From contig OZ245995.1 in NCBI GenBank assembly GCA_965230185.1, forward strand, positions 5,580,001 through 5,644,000: 64,000 nucleotides of DNA, read 5' to 3'. The stretch comes from Motiliproteus sp965230185. Lineage in GTDB: Bacteria; Pseudomonadota; Gammaproteobacteria; Pseudomonadales; Balneatricaceae. How positions within the stretch are numbered: the stretch's first letter is position 1; each line of letters starts with the position of its first letter. The notes beneath the pieces are model-generated. The model had not been told where the DNA came from and searched no databases. It was given only the letters and a program-made list of their open reading frames with translations. A program made the translations under genes and the position numbers. This document shows positions 8,774 to 16,136 of the stretch, one piece after another.

Positions 8774-8820
8774 AATATAGCCGAGCCCTTCATAGCCTGT
8801 ACCTGTAAGAAATTACAGGT
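8774..8820 (-). promoter_or_regulatory. lux box with -10 element driving the lipoprotein operon
   Basis: Positions 8801-8820 read ACCTGTAAGAAATTACAGGT, a perfect 8+8 bp inverted repeat with a 4-bp centre. It has the same arms and length as the Vibrio fischeri lux box (ACCTGTAGGATCGTACAGGT, from memory). On the minus strand a TATATT (plus-strand 8774-8779) starts exactly 21 bases beyond the box, the same spacing as the luxI -10, while no equally good -10 is visible on the plus side. Transcription would start near 8767, leaving a leader of about 290 bases before the lipoprotein start. LuxR-type binding is inference, supported by two LuxR-family genes within 2.2 kb. Confidence 0.75.
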
Positions 8821-8931
8821 TGATACTCCATCACTTATCAGCAAAGAATCATATACGCAAATAACGGATCAGAGATATTTCAAAGCGGCTTTGTTAGTAA
8901 TTCGCAGACCATCCGCAAATAAAAAGACATC

Positions 8932-9063
8932 ATGAAATTTTTTGAAGATAATTATTTAAAACCGTCGTACCTCGAGTCCGAAAATATAAAATCATCTTTG
9001 TACATTTTATTTACTTACAAATCAGAACCATCTGAAAGTATTTGTTTACTTTGTGATGTTTAA
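8932..9063 (+). CDS. Possible 43-residue peptide gene
   Basis: An ATG at 8932 opens 43 codons ending at TAA 9061-9063. The product starts MKFFEDNYLKPSYLESENIK and ends SICLLCDV. The surrounding DNA is AT-rich and the ribosome binding site is weak (AAAAAG). It lies on the plus side of the lux box, about 110 bp away. The amino-acid make-up is protein-like but the length makes chance likely. No family recognised. Confidence 0.25.
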   Translation: MKFFEDNYLKPSYLESENIKSSLYILFTYKSEPSESICLLCDV

Positions 9064-9078
9064 CTTTCAGCGGAACCG

Positions 9079-9392
9079 GTGTATGAAAATGGAAATTCAA
9101 CCTTTACACTGCTGTGGGTGATAGCGCTGATGCATACTGGCTGCGGTGAGAATTCTGACTACAGTGGTCATTATGACGTTACCAGAGGATCCGGATGTAC
9201 AACTATGGCTGGTGACAATACGATCCTGTCTATTCATTCTGTGAAGAGAATATCTTTACAGCCCATCTTGCTGCAGCTTTAAGCAGTGGACATATACTTC
9301 CTGTTGAAAGTCAGCCGGCAAGACCAGCTGAAGATGGCAGGGTAAGCCAGATCCATTTGCCGAAGCAGCCGGTAGTGAAGGACTGTGTCTGA
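9079..9392 (+). pseudogene. Possible decayed lipoprotein gene with frameshifts
   Basis: A frame from a GTG at 9079 encodes a lipoprotein-signal-like stretch (FTLLWVIALMHTGCGENSDY) and then GHYDVTRGSGCTTMAGD. Near 9210-9230 the protein-like reading continues in the next frame (YDPVYSFCEENIFTAHLAAA onward) to a TGA at 9390-9392. An ATG at 9083 in another frame (MKMEIQ) would have made a natural start. The picture is of a small lipoprotein gene broken by two frameshifts. It could also be chance; no family is recognised. Confidence 0.3.
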
Positions 9393-9480
9393 GAAAGAAT
9401 CATGCTTAACACCAATCGGGCTCCAGTCCTTAACTACCCTGTAGTTTGAAGATAACCAATATTTCAGGACAACCAGTAGA

Positions 9481-10137
9481 ATGGATGACACCGCGGCAGG
9501 AGAGTTTCTGGAAGCAATCCGACTGGCTTCAGGAACCGGCGATGTTATCTCAGCATTCTCCCAGGCATTAAAAACATACGGCTTTGATCGCTGGAGCTAT
9601 CGCCTGAGCGACAACAGAACTTCAGAGGGCAAGTCTGCGCTACGGTCTATAAAAGTCCCCCCGGAAGATTTCAATCCAGCTGGCCTGCCTCAGACGACAT
9701 CGGACAACCCCGCTGATGATAAGAACCATGGTCATTCAAGTTGCGTGGATATATCACTGAATATTCCGGAAAGCCTGCAAGCCAGAGTGACATTGTGGTC
9801 ATCAACCATCCACCCCTGCGATATAGATCTCCATACGCAAAAACATGTCCGCTCTCTCCATTATCTTTCTTTTATTCTGCATCTAAAACTACAACAGTTC
9901 CCCCCCGCGCCTCGTGTAAGCAAACCCAGAACTGGAAAAGAGCTGACCAGGCGGGAAACCGAATGCCTGAAATGGCTGGCAGAAGGAAAAACGACCTGGG
10001 ACATCAGCAAAATTCTCGATATTCGGGAACGAACAGTGGTTTACCATATCGAAAACGCTAAGAAAAAGCTTAACGCCGCCAACCGAACTCATGCGGTGAT
10101 TCTGGCAATGAATGCTGATTTGCTTCACAAGTACTAA
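9481..10137 (+). CDS. LuxR-family regulator with degenerate sensor domain
   Basis: 218 residues. The C-terminal LuxR helix-turn-helix is complete (about residues 150-212): LTRRETECLKWLAEGKTTWD, then ISKILDIRERTVVYHIENAK. The N-terminal part is short and lacks the residues of an acyl-homoserine-lactone pocket (no W-x3-Y, no DP pair, no second pocket Trp), apart from an opening FDRWSY resembling the domain's first strand. It may be an orphan regulator that no longer binds signal. It faces a second LuxR-family gene tail to tail, and their DNA-binding domains are very alike, so they probably arose by duplication. No luxI homologue is in the window. Confidence 0.88.
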   Translation: MDDTAAGEFLEAIRLASGTGDVISAFSQALKTYGFDRWSYRLSDNRTSEGKSALRSIKVPPEDFNPAGLPQTTSDNPADDKNHGHSSCVDISLNIPESLQARVTLWSSTIHPCDIDLHTQKHVRSLHYLSFILHLKLQQFPPAPRVSKPRTGKELTRRETECLKWLAEGKTTWDISKILDIRERTVVYHIENAKKKLNAANRTHAVILAMNADLLHKY

Positions 10138-10233
10138 GAAACTTTCAGGCAATACCCATCACACTGCTGACCAGAGGCCGATAAAATACAGGAAAATCAG
10201 TACAGGATAAGAGCTGCCGTATCGCCGTAAGCT

Positions 10234-10980
10234 CTATAAAACCGGATCAATAAGCCCCGCCTGAAACGCCGTTGCTACTGCCTGAGTCCGATTATTTGCA
10301 CACAGTTTCTTTTTTGCGTTTTCGATATGATAAATTACCGTCCGCTCTGATATACCAAGTATCCTTGATATATCCCAGCTGCATTTTCCGGATGCAATCC
10401 ACTTCAGACATTCAAGTTCTCTTACTGTTAAATTCTGATGCCTATTTTTACTGCCACGGGAATTATCCAGGTTACGAAGGGACAAATGGAGCAAATAAGA
10501 AAGAGTTAAAACCGTTGGTAGCGTTTCACTTCGTTGCAGCAGAGAACTTTCTCGCTCGGCCCCCGTTGAAACCAGAGATACCACCGCTCTTTTTCCACTG
10601 GGTATTTTGATGGGTATACCGATACCATCACCTAATCTGTAACCTTTAGCTTCCTCATAGAGAATTTTTTGCTTTTGCGTCAGCGCAGAATTTCTGTATA
10701 AATCAGCCCATTGAAAAGGCTGGAAACTATTCATGCAGCCATAGACAACCGGATCTATATCCGAATATCCCTGCTCAATATAGTGATTAACCCATTCCAC
10801 ATCGTAATTGGAGTAAATTTCAGGAGTTGCTGCTTGTCCGGATGAGGGCCGCTGAAATAGATACGCCCAGGTATCAAAACCTAAATTATCTACTATCTCG
10901 AAGAAATGTTGGGTGATCTGCTCGGCCGAAACGGCATCCGTTGTTTTACTGAGAAATGCCTCTATCTGATGGTAGTCCAT
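10234..10980 (-). CDS. LuxR-family regulator with intact autoinducer-binding domain
   Basis: 248 residues with an N-terminal autoinducer-binding domain and a C-terminal LuxR helix-turn-helix (LTVRELECLKWIASGKCSWD, then ISRILGISERTVIYHIENAK). The residues conserved in TraR/LuxR pockets are all visible: W and Y of EWVNHYIEQGYSDIDPVV, D and P of the same stretch, W of FQWADL, and G of LGDGIGIPI. A real acyl-homoserine lactone or similar ligand is therefore plausible. AAGGT precedes the ATG. Without a neighbouring luxI it is a LuxR solo, and the lux box at 8801-8820 is a natural target. Ligand unknown. Confidence 0.92.
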   Translation of the reverse strand: MDYHQIEAFLSKTTDAVSAEQITQHFFEIVDNLGFDTWAYLFQRPSSGQAATPEIYSNYDVEWVNHYIEQGYSDIDPVVYGCMNSFQPFQWADLYRNSALTQKQKILYEEAKGYRLGDGIGIPIKIPSGKRAVVSLVSTGAERESSLLQRSETLPTVLTLSYLLHLSLRNLDNSRGSKNRHQNLTVRELECLKWIASGKCSWDISRILGISERTVIYHIENAKKKLCANNRTQAVATAFQAGLIDPVL

Positions 10981-10996
10981 ACCTTAAAGCCTCTCG

Positions 10997-11014
10997 GCTG
11001 ACCTGGCAGTCAGC
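10997..11014. promoter_or_regulatory. Hairpin just upstream of the second luxR gene
   Basis: GCTGAC-CTGGCA-GTCAGC, a perfect 6-bp stem with a 6-base loop, lies 17-34 bases before the luxR start at 10980 in its probable leader. On the plus strand it is followed by TTTTT, so it could also act as a weak terminator in that direction. Either an operator or a structure affecting translation; neither is proven. Confidence 0.35.
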
Positions 11015-11181
11015 TTTTTATAAGGTTAGTGTGCAGACTGCTGGTTGAGCAATTATAGATCGGCTTTGCCATTCATACACTCACCCTCGACTTTCGATAC
11101 TATGGAAGTACTCCCCTTCCGGGTGTCTTCTGACCAGTGACGCTGTCCCGCGGCCAGTACCGCAAGTGACAGTCCACAACG

Positions 11182-11207
11182 AGAAAAGGACGGCTCTCTG
11201 GCCGCCC
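11182..11207 (-). terminator. Rho-independent terminator after the orphan choX gene
   Basis: On the minus strand GGGCGGC-CAGAGA-GCCGTCC (one G-U pair) is followed by TTTTC. It lies about 20 bases beyond the stop codon at 11227, so it ends the betC-choX transcription unit. Confidence 0.8.
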
Positions 11208-11226
11208 TTTCCGCAAGAAATCAATA

Positions 11227-12237
11227 TCAATTCAATTTAAGGTGGGCTTTCACCGCCGCCAGTCCCGGCCTGCCATCACGTGTGGTCACCCCGTCCAGCC
11301 AGCCGTCCAGCACCTCAGGATTACTGGCCAGCCATTCTTTGGCGGCACCGGCCGGCAGCCAGCCCTTATCGAGGATATAGCCCATCATCTCGTTTTCCAT
11401 CTGCAGGCTGAAGCGAAGATTTTTCAACAGCTTGCCGACGTTGGGGCACTCCTGCTGATAGCCCTTACGGGTCAGGGTGTGGATGGTGGCGCCGCCGAAG
11501 TTGGCGCCGAAGTATTTATCGCCGCCGGTCAGGTAGGCCAGTTCGAAGTTGCTGTTCATGGGGTGCGGTTCCCAGCCCAGAAAGACAATAAACTGCTTAC
11601 GTTTGACCGTGCGCCGCACCTGGCTCATCACCCCCTGTTCGCCGGATTCCACCAGCCGCCAGTCCCTGAGATCGAAATCGCCGCTGGCGATCATCTTCTG
11701 CAGTAGCTGGTTGGCCGGGGCTCCGGCTTCGATGCCGTAGATCCGCTCGCGGAACTTGTCGCCATGTTCGGCCAGGTCCGCAAAATCGGTCACCCCGGCC
11801 TCGTGAACGTACTTCGGCACCGCCAGGGTGAACTTGGCCCCCTCCAGGTTGGCGCCGACGATATCGATATCTCCGGGTCTGGCGTATTTATCGATGAACT
11901 TCTGCTGGGCCGGCATCCAGTTGCCAAGGAAAACGTCGATCTCGCTGTTTTTGAGTCCTTCAAAGCCGATCGGTACCGCCAGGGTGCTGATCTCGGTTTT
12001 ATAGCCCAGCCCCTGCAGCACGGTGCTGGCCAGGGCGTTGGTGGAGTTGATATCGGTCCAGCCGGGGTCGGTAAAGCGCACCGTCTGGCATTGCGCCGGT
12101 TCCGCCGCCTGCAGGGTACCGGCCAGCAGGCTGATGCCCAGCCCCGTAGTCACACCGGAGCCCAGCCGTTGCAGCACTTTTTTTACTGATCGCGTCGCTG
12201 CCGACGTCCGTCGACAGGCAGAAGTATGTGGTCGCAT
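11227..12237 (-). CDS. Choline-type ABC transporter binding protein, orphan copy beside betC
   Basis: Periplasmic substrate-binding protein (336 residues) of the ProX/ChoX class, with a long signal region ending about LLAGTLQA. Aromatic-cage elements are present: GWTD, GNWMP and FLGWEPHPMN. Relative to the second copy at 19524 the strand AKYTLAVP is AKFTLAVP, and the loop EPGNDGNRL is EAGAPANQL, so the pocket differs. No permease or ATPase is adjacent; it probably uses ChoWV encoded 9 kb away. Its position directly after betC suggests it may bind choline-O-sulfate, but that is inference. Other possible ligands are choline, acetylcholine or betaine. Confidence 0.92.
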   Translation of the reverse strand: MRPHTSACRRTSAATRSVKKVLQRLGSGVTTGLGISLLAGTLQAAEPAQCQTVRFTDPGWTDINSTNALASTVLQGLGYKTEISTLAVPIGFEGLKNSEIDVFLGNWMPAQQKFIDKYARPGDIDIVGANLEGAKFTLAVPKYVHEAGVTDFADLAEHGDKFRERIYGIEAGAPANQLLQKMIASGDFDLRDWRLVESGEQGVMSQVRRTVKRKQFIVFLGWEPHPMNSNFELAYLTGGDKYFGANFGGATIHTLTRKGYQQECPNVGKLLKNLRFSLQMENEMMGYILDKGWLPAGAAKEWLASNPEVLDGWLDGVTTRDGRPGLAAVKAHLKLN

Positions 12238-12310
12238 AGAATCTTCCTCTTATTGTTATTGGCAATGTGGGCAGAGGCGATGCCGACAGCATCTGCCGGC
12301 AAATACAGGG

Positions 12311-13834
12311 TCAGTCCTCCACCCGGGGAAACCGTGCTCGCTGCTCGAGATCGTCCAGATCGATGTTGTTGCGCATGTACATCTGGCTGGCATCGAAGAT
12401 CGGCTGGTGATCCCAGCCCGGCTCACGCCCCTGTTTATGGGCTTCGGCCACCAGTCGGCGGCGCTTCTGGCTGATGATCACATCACGGGTGATGGCCTCG
12501 GAGTCCCAGCGCTCGGCGGCCTCCCGACGGAAGGCGGCGATCAGCTCGGCATGATCAGGATCGTCGCGGAGGTTGTTGCGCTCCTGGGGGTCCAGTTTCA
12601 GATTGAACAGCTGGTCCGGGTCAGGCTGGCTGCAGATATATTTGAAGTCGCCACGGCGGATCATAAACATCGGCGCCACCACACCCTCACCCATATACTC
12701 GCCGATCACTTCGTCGTGACCACCGGCGCCGGTCAGATGCGGCAGCAGGCTGCGGCCATCGATGGGCATGGCGTACTCCGGCGCCCGGCCAGCGTTGGCC
12801 AGTTCGGCGAAGGTGGGCAGCAGGTCCAGGGTGGAGATCGACTGGCTGACCCGATGCGGCTCGAAACGCTTCGGTGCGTAGACCAGCATCGGCACCCGGG
12901 CCGACCACTCGAAGTAGCTCATCTTGTACCAGAGCCCGCGCTCACCGAGCATATCGCCGTGATCGCCGGAGAACACCACGATGGTGTCGTCGCTGAGCCC
13001 GGTCTCTTCCAGGGTCTGCAGCAGCTTACCGATCTGGTCGTCCACGTAGCTGACGGCGCCGTAGTAGGCACGGCGGGCGTTACGGATCTGCTGATCACTG
13101 ACCTGACTGCGATCCATCTGATAGACATGGAGCAGCCGCTTCGAGTGAGGATCCTGCTCCTCGGCGGGGATCTCGAAGGAGGGCAGTTCGATCTCCTCAT
13201 CGCTGTAGCGATCCCAGTATTCACGAGGAATGGCGTAGGGATCGTGGGGATGAGTCATGGAGACGGTCAGGCAGAAAGGACGATGATCATTGCCGCGCAC
13301 ATGATCGTACAGATAGCGTTGGGCGTGGAACACCACCTCATCGTCAAAATCAAGCTGATTGGTGCGCAGGGTCGGTCCCGCCTGAGTCACCGAAGACATG
13401 TTGTGATACCAGCTCGGCCGTTTTTCAGGCTGCTCCCAGTCCGGGAACCAGCCGTAGTCGGCGGGATAGATATCGGTGGTCAGCCGCTCCTCGAAGCCGT
13501 GCAGCTGGTCCGGACCACAGAAATGCATCTTACCCGACAGCGCGGTGCGGTAACCGGCATGGCGCAGGTAGTGGGCAAAGGTGGGGATATCGGCCGGAAA
13601 CTCGGCGGCATTGTCGTAAGCACCGATCTTCGCCGGCAGCTGGCCGCTCATCAGCACATAACGGCTGGGGGCGCAGAGCGGGCTGTTGCAGTAGGCAGAG
13701 TCGAACACCACACCACCGGCCGCCAGCCGGTCCAGATGGGGCGTGCGAGCGGTGTTGCCGCCGTAGAACGACAACACCGGCGCCGCCAGCTGGTCCGCCA
13801 TGATAAAAAGGATATTGGGTTGTTGCTGAGTCAT
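12311..13834 (-). CDS. betC: Choline-sulfatase
   Basis: Hydrolyses choline-O-sulfate to choline and sulfate in the cytoplasm, feeding betaine synthesis. 507 residues from the ATG at 13834, chosen because GGAGG lies about 9 bases upstream and the product starts MTQQQPNILFIMADQ, the normal sulfatase start (18 codons further upstream are open). The metal ligand Asp is at residue 14, the formylglycine motif CAPSR at 54-58 with Cys 54 the modified residue, and SGDHGDMLGERGLW further on. The C-terminal choline-sulfatase extension is present. It lies upstream of the orphan binding protein in one transcription unit and diverges from a LysR gene. Confidence 0.96.
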   Translation of the reverse strand: MTQQQPNILFIMADQLAAPVLSFYGGNTARTPHLDRLAAGGVVFDSAYCNSPLCAPSRYVLMSGQLPAKIGAYDNAAEFPADIPTFAHYLRHAGYRTALSGKMHFCGPDQLHGFEERLTTDIYPADYGWFPDWEQPEKRPSWYHNMSSVTQAGPTLRTNQLDFDDEVVFHAQRYLYDHVRGNDHRPFCLTVSMTHPHDPYAIPREYWDRYSDEEIELPSFEIPAEEQDPHSKRLLHVYQMDRSQVSDQQIRNARRAYYGAVSYVDDQIGKLLQTLEETGLSDDTIVVFSGDHGDMLGERGLWYKMSYFEWSARVPMLVYAPKRFEPHRVSQSISTLDLLPTFAELANAGRAPEYAMPIDGRSLLPHLTGAGGHDEVIGEYMGEGVVAPMFMIRRGDFKYICSQPDPDQLFNLKLDPQERNNLRDDPDHAELIAAFRREAAERWDSEAITRDVIISQKRRRLVAEAHKQGREPGWDHQPIFDASQMYMRNNIDLDDLEQRARFPRVED

Positions 13835-14032
13835 GCAGGGCTGCCTCCGGGAGTCCGGCATCAGCGGCAGACAGGGCTTCAGTAACATCAGCTGATTAAA
13901 TGTGACTGAAAGTTTCTGAATAATCCCTGCGCTGCGGTTGCTGACGCTCTGTTTATTGTTTTATCTATTGTTGGCAGCCATTAATAACTCTGTAAACTGG
14001 TCGGAAACTTATAATTAAAATAAGCTGAGCTA

Positions 14033-14953
14033 ATGTTATTCAGTCAATCCCTGCCCTCGGTGCAGAGCCTGCTGATCTTCGAATCGGCTGCCCGCCACCT
14101 CAGCTTTACCGCCGCTGCCCGCGAACTGGGCTCCACCCAGTCGGCGGTAAGCCAGCAGATACGCGGCCTGGAACAGCAGCTGCAGCTGACCCTGTTTCGT
14201 CGTATCTATCGAGGCGTGGCGTTGACCGAAGAGGGTCGGCAGCTGTTTGAAGCCACCCGCAGCGGCTTTCAGCAGATCGCCGACTGTCTGGAAAAATTGC
14301 AGAAAACTCGCAGCCAGCCACGTATCAATGTCGCAACTGATTTCGCTTTTGCCGCTTACTGGCTATTGCCGCGACTGCCGCGCTTTCGTCAGGGCCATCC
14401 CGAGGTGGACGTGCGCATCATTACCTCCCAGGGTCAGTACGACTTCGGCGCTCAGGATATGGATGTCGCCATAGTGTTTGCCGACCGCCCGCCGCAGTTG
14501 CCGGCCTGGCAGCTGTTTGCTGAGCGGGTGTTCCCGATCTGCAGCCCGGCCTTTCTGGCACAGCACGGCCCGATAAGGAGCCATAAGAAACTGGCCTCGC
14601 TGCCACTGCTGAAACTGGGGGCCGACGCCGGCCAGGGCTGGCTGGACTGGCCCGGCTTCTTCAAGGGGAGGCGCAGCCAGGCGGAACCGGGCCAGCCGGT
14701 ACTCACATTCAATAACTACACGCTGCTGGTTCAGGCGGCGATCGCCGGCCAGGGCATCGGCCTCGGCTGGGCAACGCTGGTGGATGAGCTGCTGGACAGT
14801 GGGGTACTGGTGGGGCTGACTGAATTCAGCCTGGATTCCGACAGCGGCTACTTTGTGGTGGACCCCGGAAGCAGTTCTTCGAGATCAGGTCAGCACACCC
14901 GACAGCTGTTTGTCGACTGGCTACTGGCGGAGCAGGCAGGTATCGGAGGCTGA
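14033..14953 (+). CDS. LysR-family regulator of choline sulfate utilisation
   Basis: LysR-type regulator of 306 residues, GcvA-like in its DNA-binding domain (FESAARHLSFTAAARELGST, then QSAVSQQIRGLEQQLQLTLF, residues about 14-55). The effector domain carries the FNNYTLLVQAAIAGQGIGLG region typical of this subgroup. It is transcribed away from betC with about 200 bp between them, the arrangement of the known choline sulfate utilisation regulator (called BetR in some species). It probably activates betC and the adjacent binding-protein gene when choline sulfate is present. Confidence 0.9.
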   Translation: MLFSQSLPSVQSLLIFESAARHLSFTAAARELGSTQSAVSQQIRGLEQQLQLTLFRRIYRGVALTEEGRQLFEATRSGFQQIADCLEKLQKTRSQPRINVATDFAFAAYWLLPRLPRFRQGHPEVDVRIITSQGQYDFGAQDMDVAIVFADRPPQLPAWQLFAERVFPICSPAFLAQHGPIRSHKKLASLPLLKLGADAGQGWLDWPGFFKGRRSQAEPGQPVLTFNNYTLLVQAAIAGQGIGLGWATLVDELLDSGVLVGLTEFSLDSDSGYFVVDPGSSSSRSGQHTRQLFVDWLLAEQAGIGG

Positions 14954-14964
14954 CCTCCCAAAAA

Positions 14965-15312
14965 TTACCGCTTCGTAACAACAATCCTGCCCCGGGGACC
15001 GGTAAGCCAGAGCAGCTGAAACACAACCTTACCGGCCTCTGGTCCGGAAGAATTTCTCAGAAAGACAGACTGATCTGCAGATTCGATGACCACTACATCT
15101 ATATTTTTGCGATTGGCGGTCACTATGAGAATCACTGACCCTGTGTTCAGATACCCGCACTCCTGAGCAACAGCCTCTTCCCGACTCCATGTAATGACTA
15201 CGGTTCCCGTCCTCGCCCTGTTTCAACCCTCGGCCGGACAATCAGCCCCTTCCTGACTGACAGCACTGACACAATTCGAAGGGTTATCTGACCTGGTTAC
15301 GTCCTCCTCCAT
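14965..15312 (-). pseudogene. Small gene interrupted by one in-frame UGA
   Basis: Reading leftward from an ATG at 15312 gives 29 codons (starting MEEDVTRSDNPSNCVSAVSQ), a TGA at 15223-15225, then 85 more codons to TAA at 14965-14967. The second part is very protein-like, with alternating hydrophobic strands (GSVILIVTANRKNIDVVVIE) and an end GPRGRIVVTKR. I found no good start between the UGA and the strand-rich part, so either the gene is broken, or the UGA is read through or recoded. No family recognised. It converges on the LysR gene and diverges from betI. Confidence 0.45.
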
Positions 15313-15380
15313 GCCTCTTTCCGACATTTGGTTTTTTCTGCGGCAACCCGCTTGACTCTCGACCACGGGCGTGTATTTTT

Positions 15381-15414
15381 ATTAAACGAGCATTTAATTA
15401 AATGATCATTTAAT
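15381..15414. promoter_or_regulatory. Probable double BetI operator upstream of betI
   Basis: ATTAAATGATCATTTAAT (15397-15414) is a perfect 18-bp palindrome. An imperfect copy, ATTAAACGAGCATTTAAT (15381-15398), directly precedes it, sharing two bases. They end 16 bases before the betI start, where BetI, a TetR-type repressor released by choline, is known to bind in related operons. The local AT richness also fits the promoter. Confidence 0.75.
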
Positions 15415-15430
15415 AAAAAGAAGAGCGAAA

Positions 15431-16078
15431 ATGCCTAAAGTCGGAATGCCGGAAATCAGAAAGCCGCAGCTGATCAACGCCACCATGGAAGCGATCAACT
15501 CGGTGGGTCTGCAGAAAGCCAGCGTGGCGATGATCAGCGGTTATGCCGGTGTCTCGCCGGCGATCATCAACCATTACTTCGGTGGCAAGGACGGTCTGCT
15601 GGAAGCCACCATGCGCTCGGTGCTGCGCCAGCTCTCCGATGGCGTTAAGAGCCGGCTGCAGGAAACCCATCCCGACGACGTCGTGGGCCGGCTCAAGGCC
15701 ATCGTCGGCGGAAACTTCGACCCTCGCCAGCTCGACAGCAAGGTGGTCAAGACCTGGCTGGCCTTCTGGTCCCAGGCCATGCATCAGCCCTCGCTTTATC
15801 GCCTCCAGCGCGTCAACGAAAAACGTCTGCTGTCCCATCTGCTGCTGGAACTGAAACAGGTACTGCCCCGCGATCGCGCCCTGTTCGTCGCTCAGTCCAT
15901 CGCCGCCCTGATCGACGGTATCTGGCTGCGCGGCGCCCTCACCCCCAGCGGTATCAACGGCGATCTCGCCCAGCGCATTATCGGCGACTACCTCGAACAC
16001 CAGCTGCCCAGAGCCGTACTGAAGCAACACCAGGCGTTCCAGCAGCATACAGCCGACCGTCCCACGGAACTGCACTGA
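15431..16078 (+). CDS. betI: TetR-family choline-responsive repressor
   Basis: BetI represses the bet genes until choline is present. 215 residues, slightly longer than the usual 195-200 at the C-terminus. The TetR helix-turn-helix is at about residues 10-55 (PQLINATMEAINSVGLQKAS, VAMISGYAGVSPAIINHYFG), matching BetI closely. The C-terminal region WLRGALT is the conserved BetI ligand-domain end. It is the first gene of betIBA, and the palindromic operator lies immediately upstream, so it is autoregulated. Confidence 0.97.
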   Translation: MPKVGMPEIRKPQLINATMEAINSVGLQKASVAMISGYAGVSPAIINHYFGGKDGLLEATMRSVLRQLSDGVKSRLQETHPDDVVGRLKAIVGGNFDPRQLDSKVVKTWLAFWSQAMHQPSLYRLQRVNEKRLLSHLLLELKQVLPRDRALFVAQSIAALIDGIWLRGALTPSGINGDLAQRIIGDYLEHQLPRAVLKQHQAFQQHTADRPTELH

Positions 16079-16136
16079 GCGGCCGGCTTCGCAAGCAGAT
16101 ACTCACCAACCACAGCCAGTTAACAGAGTTACAGTT

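Noticed and set aside
9279..9491. 70-codon minus-strand frame
   Set aside because: Overlaps the start of the luxR gene on the other strand, has no ribosome binding site and no recognisable domain.
12023..13885. 620-codon plus-strand frame over betC
   Set aside because: Antisense shadow in GC-rich DNA; the minus strand carries a complete sulfatase with its catalytic motif.
15029..15241. 70-codon minus-strand frame
   Set aside because: Composition is Ser/Arg/Gly-rich and unlikely; the neighbouring frame on the same strand gives a better protein (the UGA-interrupted gene).
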